46,351 bases of DNA, taken from contig CAINDO010000328.1 in the NCBI GenBank assembly GCA_903847385.1, positions 1 through 46,351 on the forward strand. Direction: 5' to 3'. The notes below the pieces were generated by a model. That model was not told the DNA's origin. It worked only from the letters and a program-made list of their open reading frames with translations, and made no database searches. Below, in pieces: positions 43,701-46,351 of the stretch. How positions within the stretch are numbered: position 1 is the stretch's first letter; the number at the start of each line of letters is the position of its first letter. The position numbers and the translations under genes are program-made. This DNA is from an uncultured Myxococcales bacterium (lineage in GTDB: Bacteria > Myxococcota_A > Bradymonadia > UBA7976 > UBA1532).

Positions 43701-46351
43701 ATCCGGCTGGCGGGGGCCTGGTCGGGGGCGTCGTCGTTCTCGGCCAGGACCTGCGCCCCGTCCGGGCTCAGCACCGCCAGCGCGGTGTCCGCGTTCGGGC
43801 CGAGGGCGCCGGTCTCCACGTCCAGCGTCTGCCCGGCGCGGGCGCGGAAGCGCAGGTGATCCGTGGCGTCGTCGCAGTGGTTCAGGGGCGTCACGCCGCC
43901 GATGTCCACGCGGCGCGCGGCGTCGGGCGCGTCGTCCTCCTCGAAGGCGTCCGGCAGGCAGCGTTCGCCCGGCGCGCACAGGCCGGCGGCGCAGGACTCG
44001 CCGGCGGCGCAGTCGGCGTCGAGCACGCAGGGCGTGGGGGCCAGGTCGCACACGCCGGCCAGGCACACGAGGGCGGCCGGGCACTCGGCGTCCTCCGTGC
44101 AGGCCTGGGCGGGCTCGATGGAGAGCCGGTACGCCCGCGCGCCGCCGTAGCGCTCGCCGAAGCTGCCGACGCGCAGGAACAGCTCGCCGTCGCGCTCCGC
44201 GCCGTACGCCAGCCGGCTCGCGAGCCCGCCGCCGCCGTCGTCGTCCGCGCCGAGAAGCCGGCCGTCGGCGTCGTAGAGCGCCAATTGGGTGTCGGCCCCA
44301 CCCACGAGCCCGCTGGTGCTGAAAACCTGGGCCGTTCGGGCCAGGACCGGGAGCCGCACCCAGTCGGCGTCGCGGCAGTGGCGGTGGGCCTCGCCCCGCA
44401 GCGGGGCGGCGACGCCGCTCGCGGTCTCGGCGGTGTCGTCGTCCTCGAAGGCGTCGTCGTCGCAGTGCCGGCGAACGACGAACGCGTAGGTGTGGCCGGG
44501 CCCGGTGGCCCCGCCGGCGCTGCGGACCCGCACGAACACGGGCCCCGGCTCCGGCGCGCGGAAGTCGAGCAGGCGGCTCGCGCCCGGCGCGTCGCTCCCC
44601 TCGTCACGCGTGGCGAGCCGGGTCTGGCCGTCGGCGGCGTAGAGCTCGACCACGGTGTCCGCGCCGCGGGCGAGCCCGAAGGTCTCCAGGTCGTAGGCGG
44701 CGCCGGCCTCGGCGTCGAAGACCAGCCAGTCGGTGGCGTCGTCGCAGAAGTTCCGGCCCGGGAGCGCCAGGTCCACGGCGGCGCGGCGCGCGGCGGCCGG
44801 GGTGTCGTCGTCCTCGTCCGCGTCCGGCTCGCAGGGGGTGGCGTCGGGCACGCAGGCGCCGCCCGCGCAGCGCTCCCCGGGGGCGCAGTCGGCCGCGGTC
44901 GCGCAGGCGCTCGTCGCGGCCTCGCGCACGGAGAGCAGGTAGCCGCGCTCGCCGCCGTAGAGCTCGTTGAAGCTGCCCACCCGCACGGCGTAGCGGCCCC
45001 CGGCGGGCGCGACGAACTCGACGTGGCTCGCCAGCGTGCCGCGGTAGTCGTCGGAGGCGGCGATGCGGGTGCGGCCATCGATGCCGAAGACCTCGAGCAC
45101 GGTGTCCGCTCCGCCGGTGAGGCCGCGGGTCTCGACGACGTAGGCCCGCCCGGCCACGGCCACGAACGAGGCGAAGTCCGGATCGCAATGGCGCCGGGCG
45201 GCCGGCGGTGCGCCCACGGGCACGTCGCGGGCCACCTGGAGCGTGTCGTCGTCCTCGGCGGCGTCGTCGGCGCAGGTGGCCTGGGCCGAGAGCGTGTAGC
45301 CCCGGTCCGGGCCGAACGCGCCGTCCGCCGCGGTGACGCGCAGGTAGATCGTCCCGCCCGCCTCCGCGGACCAGCCGTCGATGCGGCTCTCGCGCACGCC
45401 GGGCAGGGCGTCGTCGTTGAGCGCGCGGCGGGTGCGGCCGTCGCCGTCGAAGACCTCGAGGCGGGTGTCCGTGCCGGGCGAGAGCAACTCCGTGGCGAAG
45501 CTGTAGGCCTGGCCGGCCTCGACCGTCAGCGCGCGCCAGTCCTCGGCGTCGTCGCAGAAGTCGGCGGGCGACCGCTCGGGCACGGCGAGCGGGGCGGCGG
45601 CCTCGGGGGCGTCGTCGTCCTCGGCGGCATCGGGCAGGCAGTCCAGGGGCCGGGGCGCGCAGAAGCCGCCGGCGCAGCGGTCGTCGGCGGCGCAGTCGGC
45701 GTCCGTGTGGCAACCGCCGGGCAACAGGACGCAGGCGCCCTGGGTGCAGTGCTCGCCGGGCAGGCAGTCCGCGTCGACCAGACACATCGGCGGCACCACG
45801 ACACAGGCACCGCCCTCGCAGCGCTCTCCGGCGGCGCAATCGGCGTCGGCCGCGCAGCGCGGCGGCGGTTCGGCGCACACGGCGTCCAGGCAAATGAGGC
45901 CCGCATCGCAGTCGGCGTCCGCGGCGCAGGCCGCGGCGTCGGGCACACACTCGGCGCCCAGGCACACCCGGTCGGCGGGGCAGTCCGCGTCGCTGACACA
46001 GCCGGGCGCCGCCGGCACGCACGCCTCGCCCTCGCACGCGAAGTCCGCGGGGCAGTCGGCGTCGATCAGGCAAGCGGCGCAGCCGTCGTCGGCCACGCCG
46101 TCGCAGTTCTGGTCCAGGGCGTCGCCGCACAGTTCGGGCACGGGCACGCCGGGCTCGGCGGTGCAGCCCAGGCCGCCCTCGGGCGTGCAGGCCGTCACGC
46201 CGGCCGCGGCGCAAAGGCCCGCGCCCGCGCTGCACGGGGCGCCGACGCCGGCCGCGTCCTCGTCCGTATCGCCGTCGCAGTCGTCGTCCACCGCGTTGCA
46301 GGTGTCCTCGGCGCCGCACGGACCCCAGACGCCGGCGGCGCAGGTCTCGCC
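40751..46351 (-). CDS. MopE-like, Cys-rich protein with twelve PPC-like domains (5' end outside window)
   Basis: The frame is open to the right edge, giving 1866 residues without the true start; a GTG at 46289-46291 is inside the coding region. The visible N-terminus has MopE-type metal loops (NAVDDDCDGDTDED near the edge; DALDQNCDGVADDGC near 46100). Six repeats xxDADCxxxxxCxxxxC follow. From about 45645 to the stop there are twelve pre-peptidase C-terminal-like (PPC) beta domains. Each opens with E-x-D/N-D-x-x-x-x-A, a C-x-D-x-x-D-W motif, then D-T-x-L-E-V-x-D and a YxVRV strand. They come in six pairs, and five of the pairs are separated from the next by a Cys-rich linker. PPC domains usually sit at the C-terminus of secreted proteases or adhesins; no catalytic domain is visible here. 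The 3' end overlaps the giant lipoprotein start by 4 nt. Confidence 0.92.
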   Translation of the reverse strand, partial: GETCAAGVWGPCGAEDTCNAVDDDCDGDTDEDAAGVGAPCSAGAGLCAAAGVTACTPEGGLGCTAEPGVPVPELCGDALDQNCDGVADDGCAACLIDADCPADFACEGEACVPAAPGCVSDADCPADRVCLGAECVPDAAACAADADCDAGLICLDAVCAEPPPRCAADADCAAGERCEGGACVVVPPMCLVDADCLPGEHCTQGACVLLPGGCHTDADCAADDRCAGGFCAPRPLDCLPDAAEDDDAPEAAAPLAVPERSPADFCDDAEDWRALTVEAGQAYSFATELLSPGTDTRLEVFDGDGRTRRALNDDALPGVRESRIDGWSAEAGGTIYLRVTAADGAFGPDRGYTLSAQATCADDAAEDDDTLQVARDVPVGAPPAARRHCDPDFASFVAVAGRAYVVETRGLTGGADTVLEVFGIDGRTRIAASDDYRGTLASHVEFVAPAGGRYAVRVGSFNELYGGERGYLLSVREAATSACATAADCAPGERCAGGACVPDATPCEPDADEDDDTPAAARRAAVDLALPGRNFCDDATDWLVFDAEAGAAYDLETFGLARGADTVVELYAADGQTRLATRDEGSDAPGASRLLDFRAPEPGPVFVRVRSAGGATGPGHTYAFVVRRHCDDDAFEDDDTAETASGVAAPLRGEAHRHCRDADWVRLPVLARTAQVFSTSGLVGGADTQLALYDADGRLLGADDDGGGGLASRLAYGAERDGELFLRVGSFGERYGGARAYRLSIEPAQACTEDAECPAALVCLAGVCDLAPTPCVLDADCAAGESCAAGLCAPGERCLPDAFEEDDAPDAARRVDIGGVTPLNHCDDATDHLRFRARAGQTLDVETGALGPNADTALAVLSPDGAQVLAENDDAPDQAPASRIRGWVVPADGDYLLRAESHAALSGAGRDYQLSLHETCLDDAFEPDDTPAAAREIVVGTTQRHAHCADEDWVRFEGLARKDYRIETLGLQGGEDTLLELYDAGTGALLAADDDGAGNRASRVVHATGAAPQTLLVRVRTHGDRYGGLRAYSLTVIENLGRCAVDDDCLPSQACRGGVCVLAPPRCFADAFEENDAADAAHPVAPGEPARLNFCDDAADWLSFDAVAGQRYDVQTSALDPVGATNTTLELLGPDGAAVLRRDDDGAGDGGASLIAGFAAPTTDRYYVRVTNAGDRAGANRDYTVVVRDACTDDPDENDDTAETATPISPAEPPRALKLCQDADWLQFPVLAGRGYRVETSALAGGADTVLAVYGPGGGLIGRDDDAAGDAASRLDFVAGAPGNATVQIESADGLYGGARAYALDVSEIAVEGICAADDQCALGEACVGGRCILPPGHCRDQADCVLPERCVAHACQIVLTCSPDEFENDEPPGFPNFMFAGQIVWRNFCDDALDLASVGLQAGRTYDLFTDHLEGDTDTHLTVLDFQNAVIAEDDDGGGARRAEIRNLPTPGIGGFRVQIRSAGGVSGDARGYRFGVVEHCDEDPFEPDDDADTAHAVVVDGEAETHVFCRSDDWITFDAHAGVDYAIAGGARGDANPALELFDAGGRSLGSNDNGPDGVSALLRWRADHTGPVRVRFYPIDGNYGGDRVYTVRVYTGCETDLDCPGGQTCVARACVEPLCRLDAFEPDDDAGAARLVEVGKNVEHTFCDDATDWFAADLFAGQAYDAETYNLSLGTDTVIEVYTPDGAQMIASDDDGAMWGTASRLSNLSPPADGRYLFLVRTYSRNFLAGWQYTVNVRTHCDDDRFEHDDNHGDAHPVEVGAPPEAHRLCASPDWIRFGAVAGTTYRISTTDLIADTDTVITLFDTDGQSALLQNDDAPGLGLGSRIEGFTAPQTATYFVQIRGYDDFTGADKGYSISVETQP
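40754..45645 (-). repeat. Array of twelve PPC-like domains in six two-domain units
   Basis: Units begin near 45640, 44835, 43960, 43156, 42268 and 41490, giving spacings of roughly 740-890 nt. Within a unit the first domain carries FCDDxxD(W/L/H) and the second (H/L/F)Cxx(D/P)DW. The exception is the second domain of the first unit, which has HCDPDFASF. The unit, not the single domain, is evidently what was duplicated. Confidence 0.88.

Noticed and set aside
40755..44084. In-frame extension of the FG-GAP lipoprotein to 44084.
   Set aside because: It would read through the PPC gene out of frame and bury the lipoprotein signal at 40754.

Overview
The window looks like a chromosomal segment of a very high-GC myxobacterium-type organism (Myxococcota or a relative such as Bradymonadia). 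The signs are a MYXO-CTERM-like tail (GCGC motif, hydrophobic stretch, Arg-rich end) on a DUF2330 protein, many giant Cys-rich or Gly/Ser/Thr-linker lipoproteins, MopE-like calcium/copper loops, a phosphorylation-domain-free NtrC-family activator, and a strong GC third-position bias. That bias opens very long shadow frames opposite almost every gene. No rRNA, tRNA, CRISPR array, IS element or phage integrase was seen, and no gene-free stretch exceeds about 250 bases.

Layout. (1) 1-1819, minus: the 5' part of a lipoprotein built from carboxypeptidase-regulatory-like beta modules; it runs off the left edge. (2) 1933-3794, plus: a MOSC-domain protein and a PAS/AAA+/Fis sigma-54 activator, 2 nt apart. 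(3) 4040-28372, plus: the core of the window. A Gly/Ser/Thr-linker lipoprotein is ATGA-coupled to a 2033-aa SpvB/TcdB/RHS protein. A secreted collar-like protein with a His-rich motif follows. Then comes a second copy of the lipoprotein-RHS pair (2022-aa RHS). After it lie a 2123-aa Cys-rich lipoprotein whose C-terminal half resembles the A subunit of Tc (ABC) toxins, and a 1145-aa Cys-rich EGF-like lipoprotein. (4) 28478-30770, plus: a DUF2330/MYXO-CTERM protein and a glutathione peroxidase. (5) 30793-31680, minus: a YflT-like/CsbD-like stress protein. (6) 31859-33560, plus: a DGPF (YCII) protein and an ECF42-type sigma factor with its likely autoregulated promoter. (7) 33594-46351, minus: a 2386-aa FG-GAP repeat lipoprotein, paralogous to the left-edge gene, ATGA-coupled to an upstream MopE-like, Cys-rich protein carrying twelve PPC-like domains in six pairs. 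The latter runs off the right edge.

How the genes may work together (inference). SpvB + FG-GAP propeller + TcdB-mid + RHS core + variable tip is the architecture of a fused TcB-TcC cocoon. A neighbouring large protein with a long helical hairpin, a hydrophobic tip and a C-terminal beta domain like TcA's TcB-binding domain would supply the missing A component, here apparently anchored by an N-terminal lipid and a Cys-rich stalk. Two cocoons with unrelated tips, dedicated linker lipoproteins, a fibre-like collar protein and no obvious immunity genes suggest a surface-tethered Tc-like delivery or contact system. This is the most unusual feature of the window. It rests on motif reading only, so profile searches and structure prediction are needed to confirm it.
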